Origin: Antitrichia curtipendula
Lineage: Eukaryota > Streptophyta > Bryopsida > Hypnales > Leucodontaceae
Direction: 5' to 3'
Length of the DNA stretch: 64,000 bases
NCBI GenBank assembly: GCA_951230915.1
Contig: OX579635.1
Span: 30,194,001 to 30,258,000 of the forward strand
Positions 40,919 to 51,985 of this stretch are shown in pieces. The notes under the pieces were generated by a model that saw only the letters and a program-made list of their open reading frames with translations, was not told the origin of the DNA and searched no databases. How positions within the stretch are numbered: position 1 is the first letter of the stretch; each line of letters opens with the position of its first letter. The position numbers were made by a program, and so were the translations under genes.

Positions 40919-42120
40919 CTGAGAATGAAGAAATCCTAATTAGGAATGCAATCCAACAAGCGTCAATAATGCATATATAGAAGAATCACTTGCTATTTCT
41001 TACAAAATCTAAAATAGGAACAATGCCTACGAAAAATTTAGCAACTTACACTAGTAGAAAAAGGGGGTATCAATGACTAGCACATATGACTGAAAACCCA
41101 GTCATATGTGACACATCTGACTGAGGAATTACTAGAGACCAAATTACCCTTGCAGTCATAGTGGAAGAGTCATTTATTGTTTTTGAGTCATTTATTCTGA
41201 CAGGTTTTTTCTCATCCGTTGGCTGATGTGGAAGCTCGCTACCCCTGTTGCTGACGAGCCTGATGATGTGGACGGCATAGCTGACGCAGCATGCTGACGG
41301 GTCTGATGATGTGGACGGCATTGCTGACGCAGCATGGCTGACGTGGAAAAGAAGAGTGACGTGTTTGATGAGTTGGAGGTGACCTTTGATTGGTTCAGGG
41401 TGATGTGGATGTCGACATGGAAGAAGAACAGGTGGCTGTCCGCCCGGTCCTTGCACCAATGTCAGTCATTTGGTAGTCATTGTTAGTCATTTTTTTGTCA
41501 TGGGGTAGTCATTCGTTTGCTTAATGACTCAGTAATGAAACAAATGCTGGGGCTCGGGGTTGCTATTGCGACATACTATATGACTTATGAATGACTCCGA
41601 AAGTCATATACCAGTTGTGGTGCAGTGAATCTATGTAACATGCAGCCACTGTTTTTGTTGAGGGTTTGGTTGTTTGTCAGTCATTTGGTTCACTTTTGGA
41701 ACTACAAAATGACTACAAAAATGTGACTGAAGCTGTAGAGAAGGTTAGGAAGTCCACCACGTGACTCAAAGTCAGAGCCATACATGACAGAAGTAGTCAT
41801 TCCAGTGTCACGCGTCAGTCACACAACACAAACATGACTGTCAATACCAAGGCGATTTACGGATGCTTTATAGAAATGAAAGCATGAATGATTGCGTGTC
41901 CATAGCAGAATTTACTATACAAGGAACTGTGACTCGCCAAAGTGCCTTTGACCTAGGTCAACCTCCTTCTCACATTGAATCAAGCACCTGAAGTCTCTTT
42001 TTCCACACCAAGATGCATTTTGCAAAACTACAACCTGAGCACGCTATCTTGTAATAAAATCTTCTCTATATGAAGGAACACAACAGAAGCAGAACCTATC
42101 ATCCATCCATACATGCAATG

Positions 42121-45100
42121 TCATGAGGTGCTAGCCGATTTGATGAATTTCGCATCCCACAGTGCAGGAGACTGAACAACATCCTTGATCTTCATTTGAT
42201 CTTCATTCAGATTCGGATACATCAACGAAACTTGTGGCCAAATGGCATCCTTCACCTCCACTTTGTAGCACGCATCCGGAATGGTGATGCAATGAAATTG
42301 GTCCACGCCACCCACGCCAGTGATGGAAGCAGAGGCTACCAACTGCGTGACATCCTTGGGATTCTGCAGGAATACGAGTTGGCCCTTCACAAACTGCATA
42401 CAGAATGGGAGAAGAAGTTAGAGAACAACTGATGAGAATAAATCGTGCAAATATTGACCTCCCCTACATAGCAAGCGCACATAATGCCAGCAGTCCATGA
42501 TTTAAGGCATACGACTTCCGTTCACAATGGACTCTTCACTTAGTGATTCACTTGTTATTGCATGAGAAGCACAAGCAAGAAATATAGTGGATTGTTGCCA
42601 TTGAATGACTGGACGTAAATGACTTGAGTCATTTACTAGTCAGTCTTCAGTGCCCCAGCAGTTACTGCTCTACGTAATGACTCCCGAGTGACATGAAGAA
42701 GTCATTTTTTCAAAAAAGAAGTATGCAATTCATATCAGCAAAGACAACTGGGAAGTGACTTTATTACCTTCTGAGGGACCGATTTCTTATTTGGGGCTGC
42801 CTTCGGCTTCGGCTCCCGCATCCTCGAGGTCCTCTGCATATTTCAATTAGAACAAGGTCAGAGTACTGCTTGTATGCCAGGTGAGGGGAGAACTCTCCAC
42901 AGGAAGCGTGAGAATCCGCAAGTCCCCTCACCTGGCAAGTGCTCCAGAATCACAGTGACGGTGTCATCCTCATGTGCTTCTGTGGGGTTTATCACACAAT
43001 CCAAATTGGTATCCCGTGCATGCACTTTGATTCTCCACTGAGTCGCATGATCAGGTAGTCCGTCCACCGTAGGACTCAAGGAACACTCCAAAGACTGACT
43101 GTGATGTCCAATGCCATCAAGCTGCTGCACATGTAAATTTAAAAAAAGTGAATTCATTAAAGTGACTTCCAACACTAGCATAGAATGAAAGCTTCAGACA
43201 TGTAAACACACCTTCGTTGAATCAGATTTTTGCACCAACGTGACATCTATAGGAGACTTTTGTCGAATCTTCTGCTTCCTAGGAGAAGAACGTAGTCGGG
43301 TTGTGGGACCTTCGGGAATGGGTGGTACAGATTCCTCTAAAACTGCCCCCGAAGCCAATGACTTGGAGTCACTTGGAGGTTGTTCACGGCTTGTAGAAGT
43401 GACCTTCCTCAACCGGCGTTTAGGGGCAATTTTCTTGGATTCCTGAGGGGCCTTGTCAGTCACAACCTCCTTGTCGTCCGTGACTTTCACCTCTTCCACT
43501 TCAAGCGCACATTGCTTAGCTTCGCCATCGCCGATGTCAATGACAGACTCTTTCACCATCACCTCTTCCATGGGATCTTCGGAGGCTGGATCTTCTGAGG
43601 CTGCCTTTTCCACTGCTGCCTCTTCCACTGCTGTTGACTCTTTGCTGTCCACCTCTGCTGTGTTGGCCTCCACAGCTACCACGTTGTCCTCCTTCTTTGA
43701 GTCTTCTTGCATGCTTGGAGAATCTCCAATTTCCATGAGTGCAGCTGCTGCAAATGGTGTGGCGGTTGAGGCAAGGTCCCCATCGTCAGCAATACACTTA
43801 CAGTGCTCATCCACTTCTTTGACTGCGGGTTCTTCTAGTTCAGGGTCTGAAGTCCCCTTACACTCAATAACCGCCGGCAACACCTTCACTTTGTCACTCT
43901 CGCTACTTGACTCCACCAACACTAGGGTGGAAGTAACCAGTGGTGCGGGCTTCCGAAAATTCTCAATGGGCGGGACAACAGTACGCTCCACATTCGCTAT
44001 AGGAGCATCTGGTTGAGTTTCCACTGTTGAGATAGAGAAGCTTGGGCTCTCATGGTCACCCCCCAATAAATGTGGCATGCACTTCTTCAGCATACTCTTC
44101 ACCTCATCCACTGATGAATTGGTGACTGTGACGTTGGCTAGCATCTGGTTCATCTTGCCTTCCATGTCTTCCTTCCACTTCTCAAGCGAGGTCACCCGTG
44201 CTCGAACTTCACCGGATGCTTCCTGCATATAATTGCCACCAAATGACTAAAAGTCAATGACTGGAAGTCATTCTACAGTAATTTCGTAGTGATTGATCAG
44301 TTATTTCTCCGGTTTAAGACTTTCGCCAGACATGTAATTTCTATGACTCACTCAGTCTTATCTAAGTCAGTCACTGCTACAATTATAATTGCATCTGTAT
44401 CATATGACTGCAACTAAACTAACAAATGACTATTTCAGGCATAAATGACTACCCCAGAACCTGTAAACGTTCTGAAGTACAGAAAGGTTACCAATACTAT
44501 AGGGCTAGTGGGCTGTGAGCCTTCAATCCCTTTCGCGATTTCGGTAAGACCCGGGCTCTGCTCTTTCCCTGCTCTCTGAAATAGTAGGAAGTTATTGTTT
44601 TAGAAACAAGGAAGATAAACAGGACGGACAAAACTCTCCAATGGAAGGGTTTGCACTTGCCCAAACTTTCTAAAAAATAAAATATAATACTTACCACTGC
44701 TGCCTCCCTCCCTGCTCTCCCCTTCCTTCCTACCATGCTATAGTCCTTGACATGTGCACGTGCATTCACCATTTTCGCTGTTTTGGCCACTTGGTTTTCG
44801 CCGCTCCAATATTCCTTTAACCTCTTCCACTGCGGTGGGTCCACATGGACTAGGCAGTTCAGCTCTCCCGCCACAAATGCTCTTTTCAAACGACCACTCT
44901 CTGCCTTCATGTACTTTCTAACCACTGTCCTGAATCCCTGAATGCTCAAAGAGTGGCCCACGTACTCAAAGTCAGCATCTAGTGTTTCACGGAGCAATTT
45001 AAGTGCGGCAGGCTTCTGCTGCTCCCAGTCCACTACACTGAGATCCAAAATCCAGGGAATGCTGATGCGGACAGCATTGTCCCACGCATTCTTCAAGTCG

Positions 45101-46588
45101 CATGTTGTATCAATCTCATCACCTTCCTTCACCACTAGACGATGTGGTTTCTTGCTGGTGGTGTTGGAACCACCTGCAGGCATGGACAATTGCTGCCGCT
45201 TCTTCCGTCGTGAACCCCTTCCTTCACTATCCGGAGAAGGAGCCTCCTCTGCCTGTGGGACTTGATGCCAAGGACCAGGGTACGGTCCAGAAGATGGCCC
45301 CCCACCGCCATGCCATGCTTGGCCATGCATTGGAGGAGGGTGCATCCACGAGGATTGCATCCACGGCCCATATCCACAGCACCCCCCTGAATGCATGTGT
45401 GACTTGTCGTGTCCTCCATGGGCAGCCCCTGCAGTCACCACCGCAGAAGGAGCTGCTTTCTTCTTCCGTTTTTGTGTAATCAATGAAGGAATAGGTTCCA
45501 CTTCCTCGTCCGAAGATGAGTCTGCACCGTCCACCCAAAGTACGAAATGTCAATAAATATGAACTCATTCCACCTGCAAGTCAAAAAAATAAATAGGGAA
45601 AAAAATAATGGAACCCCCCTCCCCCAAAAGATATGAACAACACCTTCTAAGTTTACAACACAAATACAACAGAAAAGCAATCACTTCCGCAAATAGTGAC
45701 GAACAGGACAAAGAAAAAAACTTACCTCTATGGTGAATGACACCTGACAAACTGAAAGCTTCTTCCAAGTGCAAGTGATGACTATAGAATGACAACGACG
45801 TGACTACATAGGATATAAATGACTACAACATGACTAAGCCAGATATTAGCAGATGAATTGCACCCACCCTAAGCCCAAAGACTGAGTACACTGAATCCAA
45901 TTGTCCGTAGACAGGCCCTCGGAAATCCACGGCCAATCGAGACTTCGATGATACCTGCACGGGAAGCCCTCGCAGAGTGGATGACTACAAGTACCGTAGA
46001 CAGCAACGCGAAATCACAAGGAGCAACGCAAAATCACAAGCAAGGAAAAAAAATTGACTTCATGGGCACATCTACAAGGAGGGAGTGCCAAAAAAATGTA
46101 GAATGAAAAAAGGGGTGTCCGCATTCAGCCCAGCCCCTCACAATGGATAACAATAACGAAGCTTCAAACTGTAATCCCGATTACAAGCAGGAGATGGCCA
46201 ATTCGGCATTCCCAAATGAATTCAAAGCACCGACTGACCACTGAAGGACTCTAAACCTCATTGACATGGTCTGCCAAAAAGTCCTACTGCGGTGCCTAAA
46301 CCCTGGGCAGATACTAGCAGATGAATTGCACCCACCCTAAGCCCAAAGACTAACTACGCTGAATCCAACTGTCTGTAGACAGGCCCTCGGAAATCCATGG
46401 CCAATCGGGACTTCGATGACACTTGCACGGGAAGCCCTCGCAGAGTGGACGACCACAAGTACTGTAGACAGCAACGCGAAATCACAAGCAACGCGAAATC
46501 ACAAGCAAGGTTCACGGCGCTTACCTGCCATTGGAGGAGCGTAGTCCTCCTTCGTGTCCTCACTGCTAGAATTGCCATCAGAGGCCAT
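42121..46588 (-). CDS. CACTA ORF1 (TNPA-like) protein with C-terminal DUF8039-like region
   Basis: Predicted exons: 46588-46525 (ATG, MASDGNSSSEDTKEDYAPPM), 45521-44695, 44575-44492, 44222-43212, 43124-42932, 42833-42768, 42393-42121. Junctions are GT-AG and phases agree except at exon 5 to 6. Exon 2 has a His/Pro/Gly-rich region and the Ptta/En/Spm-type domain (VDPPQWKRLKEYWSGENQ, NARAHVKDYS), presumed to bind the sub-terminal ATGACT array. Exon 4 begins with a coiled segment (ARVTSLEKWKEDMEGKMNQM) and is then long, acidic and Val/Glu/Ser-rich. The last exon (GQLVFLQNPKDVTQLVASAS ... CYKVEVKDAIWPQVSLMYPN) resembles the DUF8039 tail of plant En/Spm-like proteins. The product would be a DNA-binding accessory protein of transposition, not the nuclease. 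The phase conflict may mean a misjudged splice site or a lesion. Confidence 0.6.
42876..42936. repeat. 13-bp inverted repeat around a predicted splice donor
   Basis: GCCAGGTGAGGGG and CCCCTCACCTGGC are exact inverse copies separated by about 35 bases. The right one contains the predicted exon 5 donor of the CACTA ORF1 gene on the minus strand, so pairing in the transcript could hide it. Confidence 0.6.
45841..46045. repeat. 205-bp direct repeat, copy 1
   Basis: It matches 46309-46510 at roughly 90 percent by eye, from AGATA.TAGCAGATGAATTG to AAATCACAAGCAAGG. Both copies lie in the predicted first intron of the CACTA ORF1 gene. Confidence 0.9.
46309..46510. repeat. 205-bp direct repeat, copy 2
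   Basis: Partner of 45841-46045. This copy abuts the donor side of the predicted first exon, so it is likely the original and the other the duplicate. Confidence 0.9.
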
Positions 46589-46789
46589 TACCGCAGCCAC
46601 GTCGTTCACCTCGAATGCTCCCTCCTCGGCACGCTGCGCTTTCCGTCCACTGTCCACGTCAACGAAGCTAGTATACGAGCGTGGAGCGGGAGCGTAGAGC
46701 GTAGAGCATAGAATCTTGAGCACGGAGCGTTGATTCAATAGCAGATTAGGCAAAAAAAAATGGCAAGGTGATGGATGAGAGAAATTTCT

Positions 46790-47230
46790 GGATGTACAGA
46801 AAATAAAATCCACCCTAAGGTCTGTCCAGATGGATGAAAAGTACAATGAGTATGGATGAAAAAGTTGGATGAAAAGTATAATGACTATGGATGAAGACGT
46901 TGGATGTGGATGAGGACAATGAATGTATGTGGAAGAAAAGTAAAATGGATGGGATTAAAGACAAGGTGGATGTGGATGGAAAATAGGGTGGACGCGGATG
47001 AAAAAAGACAAATGCGGATGAAAAAAAGATGAAGACGGATGAAAAGTACAGTGACTATGGATGAAAAGTTAGATGCATTTTGTTGATGAATAATGATGAA
47101 TATGGCTGAAAAGTACAATGCATATGGATGAAAAATAGGGTGGATATGGATGACAAATAAGAATAAATGCAGATGTGAAGAATTATGCGTGAAGAGTATA
47201 AAGATGAATACAAATGTTGAGGGTGAAGAA
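46790..47230. repeat. Degenerate minisatellite based on GGATGAAAAGTA
   Basis: Irregular repeats of GGATGAAAA, often as ATGGATGAAAAGTACAATGA, fill this stretch. Spacing varies from about 12 to 30 bp. The frames read from it are artefacts of the repeat. Confidence 0.8.
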
Positions 47231-47869
47231 ATAAACATTGCCTCTTAGAAAAATCTAAAGCATTCGGAAGAAGACTTAGTTCACATTGACTATTCAGATG
47301 GTTCATTGTTTAGGGAACCCATTAATCACGAATGCGTTGGGCTTGCCTTTGCAATAATTTTGTGGCTCTTAAATCGTGTTTAGCTTCACTGTGTATGTAC
47401 ATGAAACTACAAACTGTGAACCTGTAACAATATGTGCATATGTGAATTTAGGAACTTGGAAACTTACAGCTTGGGAGCTAAGAGCAAGAATGTATCATGG
47501 CACATTTCACCTAGGTCCGGCAAGAATAGAGTGGCGACCATGAACTTATAACCATGGACGTAAAATTGCATCAGTGACAATTTTGGTGTTCAGTTTCTCA
47601 TCTGTATTAGATCTACATCAAGGATATGAATATATAGAAATTGAGTGTTCCAGAATGCTGGAAAAAAGGCTGTAGGATTCAAAAGGACCAATGATGATTC
47701 ATAAATTATTTAGGCGCATATAAATTTATTGGGGTGGCCGAATCCTTATGTAGGGACCTCTAACGGTGGTTTAGGATGCTGATAGGAGTCCTACAAGAGT
47801 CTTTGCATGCATATAGTGAGGGTAGGGTTTAGGGTGGTCTGTGCCCAAAATATTGAATTTATGAAAGAT
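47231..47869. other. Spacer, no gene recognised
   Basis: It lies between the minisatellite and the 3' end of the MULE-like gene. No domain, RNA gene or matched terminal repeat was found. Confidence 0.35.
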
Positions 47870-50800
47870 TTATAAGTATTTTTTAGAAGGGACATATCCC
47901 CAATTTGATGTAGGGGATCCATGCAATAACAATGATATACTATTTGCAGCACTTTGAAACATTAAATTCAGGTATGTGGCATTAACAAAATCATCAGAAT
48001 CATCCAGAGGTCCAAGAAATAAGGTGTGCATTGGAATAATAGCATGACAAGTCATGGTCCCAACCAATTCAAACCGCAATGGGGTAGTGGCCCTTTTCGT
48101 CTCACTACACTTACTAGAAACCAATTCAAGTACCAAAATAAACTTTGGTTTCACTGCTTCCCTAATAACATTCATCCTCTCATGAACTACCACCTACATA
48201 CTGCTAGTGCAATGCAAGATGCCGCTCTCTAGAATGTGTTTGATCTCATTGAAGCTTAAGCTTGGAGCATGAATGAAAGCATCTACTTCTGCATTAAAGC
48301 GACAGATAACAATGAAGAGGAAATATAGATGCTTACAATTGGTCCATTGTCCTCTCTTCCCCAATGCCTTAGTCGACATCTCCTTGAAATAAGGACATGA
48401 ACATTCTGGATATGAACCTATGGTCAATATGTATTGTTGAATGTCAGGCTGAAGACCGGAGTCAATTGTAACAATACATCCAAACCCCGGATGTGGAATC
48501 ATCGTTATTTGTCAAACATTGGCCGTCAGGGTAAGAGCAGAACCGCAATTGTTCGCTTGTTTAGTGGTTGGAGCAGTTGGGTTCCTTCGAATTTTCCGTC
48601 CACATCTGGTGCTTGGATGTTGTGCTGGAAAATCTGGAACAATGATATCTGATAAGTCGGCTGGTAAAGTGTTTTCACCAAAAAGCCGGCGTGGGGAGAT
48701 TTCAAGACGTTCAGGTAGACGAAATCCAGCATTCTGAAGCTGCATTATTTCTGTAGTCGTCAGATTTGTTCCCTTCAGGACTGGCCAAATACAAGGCACA
48801 TCGGGTTTGGACATAACCCACTTCCTCTTTGTACCTTTGACGCAGCGCTCAATGTCGTCGTTGCAGAAAAAAAACTGTGTTCTCTCAATTCTTTTCTTTT
48901 GATAACAATCCATATCCCCTGTGTAAGTTGGAGCAGCGGTTCCTTTGTTGCCTTGCACAATCTTTGCAACACATTTTTTCCTCATTATTGCCTGCAAGGC
49001 AAAGCATGCCTTTGCTGAAGTCTTTGGTAGTCTAGCAATATGCCACTTTGACTGATCGCAAGAAGTCTCCTGGACGCTCACCACACGGGAAGTCTGTGAA
49101 GTACATGGCACAGTTGAAGGGCCAGGATTATTATCCAAGTCTGTAGGAGTATTCTGCGCTGGGACTTCTTCAGAAACTGTATGAAGAGGAATAATTGATG
49201 CACTTGCCCGTGTTCTCCTTGTTTCCATCCTAGGTCTGGAGAAGTTTACTTTGTCCGGGCGGTGTGACTCATGCTCAGACCCTAACGGCAGGTTTGGCAT
49301 CCGAGCTTGGGATCCAAAAACCTCAGCCCCTTCAAAGTGAGGATTCCTTTTGCAATACTCACTAGCACCCGGGACGGTTTGCATTGTTGTGGTTAGCTTC
49401 TTGGGATCCCCAGTGCGTTGCGCGTAACGTTGTGCTACTCGAAGCTGCAAATCTGCCTTCCCTGGACCTGTTCCTAGGTTCTCACCCTTTAAAAATTGGT
49501 AATAACGAATCATCTGCATAAATGCTCTTACATAGTCATCAACTGTTGCAACGTACAAATCATTTCCTCTCTTTCCTGATTGTTGCAGCCATTTGTTATG
49601 GACCGTCTCCGCTAGATTGCAGGATGGCATCTCTGCCAGCTCATGGGCAGGCAAGTCCTACGGACATAAGGCAATAACCATGATTAAAAGAAAATTCCAA
49701 AAAATACTGATATCAAGGAAGCAAGTCATCGACGCCTACCGGATGCTTATAGATAGTAGACGTCAACAAAGACAATGTCTCTTTATGATGTGATTAAATG
49801 AAAAAGTGGATATCAATGTAAGAGATTTTGACACTCACATCAGAAAGATCTGAAAGGAGGAAGAAAAGAAGTGACGGGAGAAACTTACAATGTGCATGAA
49901 CCCCCCCCATTGTCTGTAACGAAAGTGCCAGAAAGCAAGCCATAACTGTAAGCGATGAATTCCCTCACCGGTTGCCGCCCCAGAAGAATGCCACCAAGTT
50001 CGAATGGCATTAAATCGAATGTCCGCCACTGCCCATGTAGGCGCATCCTTATATTGTTTATACAGTGTTCGATGTTGATCTTGAAGGTCCGAACGAATGT
50101 CGGCTTTTGTATGCTTCTCCATGGATTGCGTCCAATGGAATAAACAAGTACGCTCTCGATTGACCATAGGCTGTGTAGGATCACCCCCTCCGTAGATGAC
50201 TCTCACTGCATTCCAGTTGGCTTGTGCACAGTCTGCCATGAATCCCTTGAAATAAGGCAAAGGAATTCCATGCCTTCCCATAACCGCGTTCAAATTGGAC
50301 CAGAACGAGGTTTGCGCTATGCAATCCTCTGACTGCAAGTCGCACACAGCAATTGTCATGACCTTGCAGTAAATCGGATCATAAACATGACATGCTAAAG
50401 TTGTCCACTCTTTCACTCGTTTAACATGATCAAACATGATCCATGAGTCCTGAAGGTCACCGTCAGGTTGCATTCGTTCTACCAAATCAACGCCACTTCC
50501 AGGTCCGACTTCAGACATTTTGAAAATGAAAACCTTGTCCGAATCTGAGCCTTGACCAGGAAACATGTTCTCCTGAACATAAGCCCAATTGCTGCAGCCG
50601 CGTAGCTTTAGAATGCTATCCATTACTCCAAACCTCCTGAAATACTTGAAAGTGGTGACTTCGTTCCGAACGCTTGGGGAACTCATAAATTTGCACTTCT
50701 CTATAACAGGCACAAGTTCGTCCATTCCGAAATTCCCTGGTGGTGCTCCCTCTGGCCGCAGAAGCATCCCACCCAAGAATTCCTTGCTTGCCTCCAGAAT

Positions 50801-51985
50801 AATAGAATTTGTCCCAGAAGGATTCCTCTCTACTTGATCCGAAATGAGATTCCGAGTTCTCTCTTTTGAAGCACGGCAGTCTCCGTCTCTCACGGGATGA
50901 TCATGAAATCCCAGGTGAACACATGCACGCCGCGTCCCCGGCATTCCAACTACATAATATATTTTAGCGGAGCAAGTAGCAACGCATATGGGGACCGCGG
51001 AACAAATTTTGCAGGACATGGTGGAACCCGGAGGAGGAATAGGACCGACCTGAAAAGGGCCAGGAGAACATCCATCCCATTCCGTTTCGTTTATAAGTGC
51101 CACGCGGTGCTTGCGAGAGAGGTAATCGCATTCGCCATTTCCACATCGAAGGTGACCAACACACGATGATAACCGAAAGGTCAGACCGTAAGCATTTTTG
51201 ATGTTAGTGGTGTGCAAGTTGGACCAAACGTGACCGTCATAACGTCTCTCCATCCCGTTGAGAAGCTTGGCTTGGCATTGCTGACCAGATTCGCCAACGG
51301 TCGGTAACTCAAATATGACATCACCATTAAACACTTGCGGAACGAATTCGACTTGATGTACCGGAATAGAATCATAATCTATTTTCTTCAATTGATTCCG
51401 AGACCCCTTTGTAAGGCACAACATTCTAAGGCATGGAATAATGGATATCCCAGAAGCACTTGTAGAAGTATTCACCACCTCTGCATCAGGTAGGGAAGAT
51501 GGAGTTGGGACTTGACGGCATGGTGATGACATCTGTTTGCGAACCTTGCAGGGCGGTGACAACTCGTCTGAATCGTCACTGTCAATTGAAATAACATTTA
51601 CTCCAGGCTCAATTTTCACTCGTGATGTAAGTGGCGTCTGATACGAACTAGTCGATGACAATTTCATAGACCCTTCACCATTAGAAGAGCCCACAATAGA
51701 AAAGGGCAAGCCGTACACTACGTAACAACCCGACTTCAAATGCCATGTGGTAGGACTGCTGTCCTCGACAGGCTCCTAAACTAGTGTATGAGACAATTCT
51801 CCGGTGACATTGTCAAAAACTTCCTCGTCAATGTGCATGGAACTCTCTGAAAGGCGAAAACGAATACTTAATTGGCATGCACTGACTATCGCGAAACCTA
51901 TGTCCTTGACTGGAAAAGAAATCGGAACAACCTCTCCTAGTGTCCGCACAAGTGCCATCGAACTAAGACGACTGCATTTACTCAT
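47870..51985 (-). pseudogene. MULE-like transposase with GCM/WRKY-type zinc cluster and SWIM finger, three in-frame stops
   Basis: Start ATG at 51985; exon 1 to 49889, a GT-AG intron (49888-49658), exon 2 from 49657. Domains in order: Ser-rich leader; a Cys/His cluster like the WRKY-GCM1 zinc fold (CVGHLRCGNGECDY ... CKICSAVPICVATC ... CVHLGFHDHPV, about 51190-50890); the MULE nuclease with Asp in IMFDHVKRVKEW (about 50430) and Asp in FKGFMADCAQANW (about 50235), then the C..H of ERTCLFHWTQ (about 50145); a likely catalytic Glu in CNLAETVHNKWL at the start of exon 2; and a SWIM finger (CSCPYF ... WTNCKHLYFLF, about 48405-48325). Stops at 51776, 48512 and 48194 leave the same frame open on both sides; the last may be the true end. 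Assignment to MULE rather than a related DDE superfamily is inferred. Confidence 0.75.

Larger units (their letters stand above)
41049..46710 (-). mobile_element. CACTA element with ORF1 gene, right end unresolved
   Basis: The left terminus reads CACTAGTAGAAAAAGGGGG, preceded by TTA. The following 0.8 kb (41060-41840) is crowded with ATGACT/AGTCAT in both orientations, a sub-terminal array; the motif recurs at 42600-42720, 44230-44460 and 45780-45840. The gene inside resembles TNPA-like ORF1 proteins. No TNPD/Tnp2 transposase was found. I could not find the opposite CACTA end, so the right limit given here is just the upstream edge of the gene; truncation or a later rearrangement is likely. 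Confidence 0.6.

Noticed and set aside
43453..44016. Plus-strand Ser/Thr-rich frame opposite the CACTA gene
   Set aside because: It is the mirror of the acidic, Glu/Val/Ser-rich exon on the minus strand, which has splice sites and family resemblance.
51776..51790. ACTAGTG as the missing right end of the CACTA element
   Set aside because: It lacks the adjacent T-rich TIR sequence expected (CCCCCTTTTTCTACTAGTG) and lies inside the MULE-like coding region.
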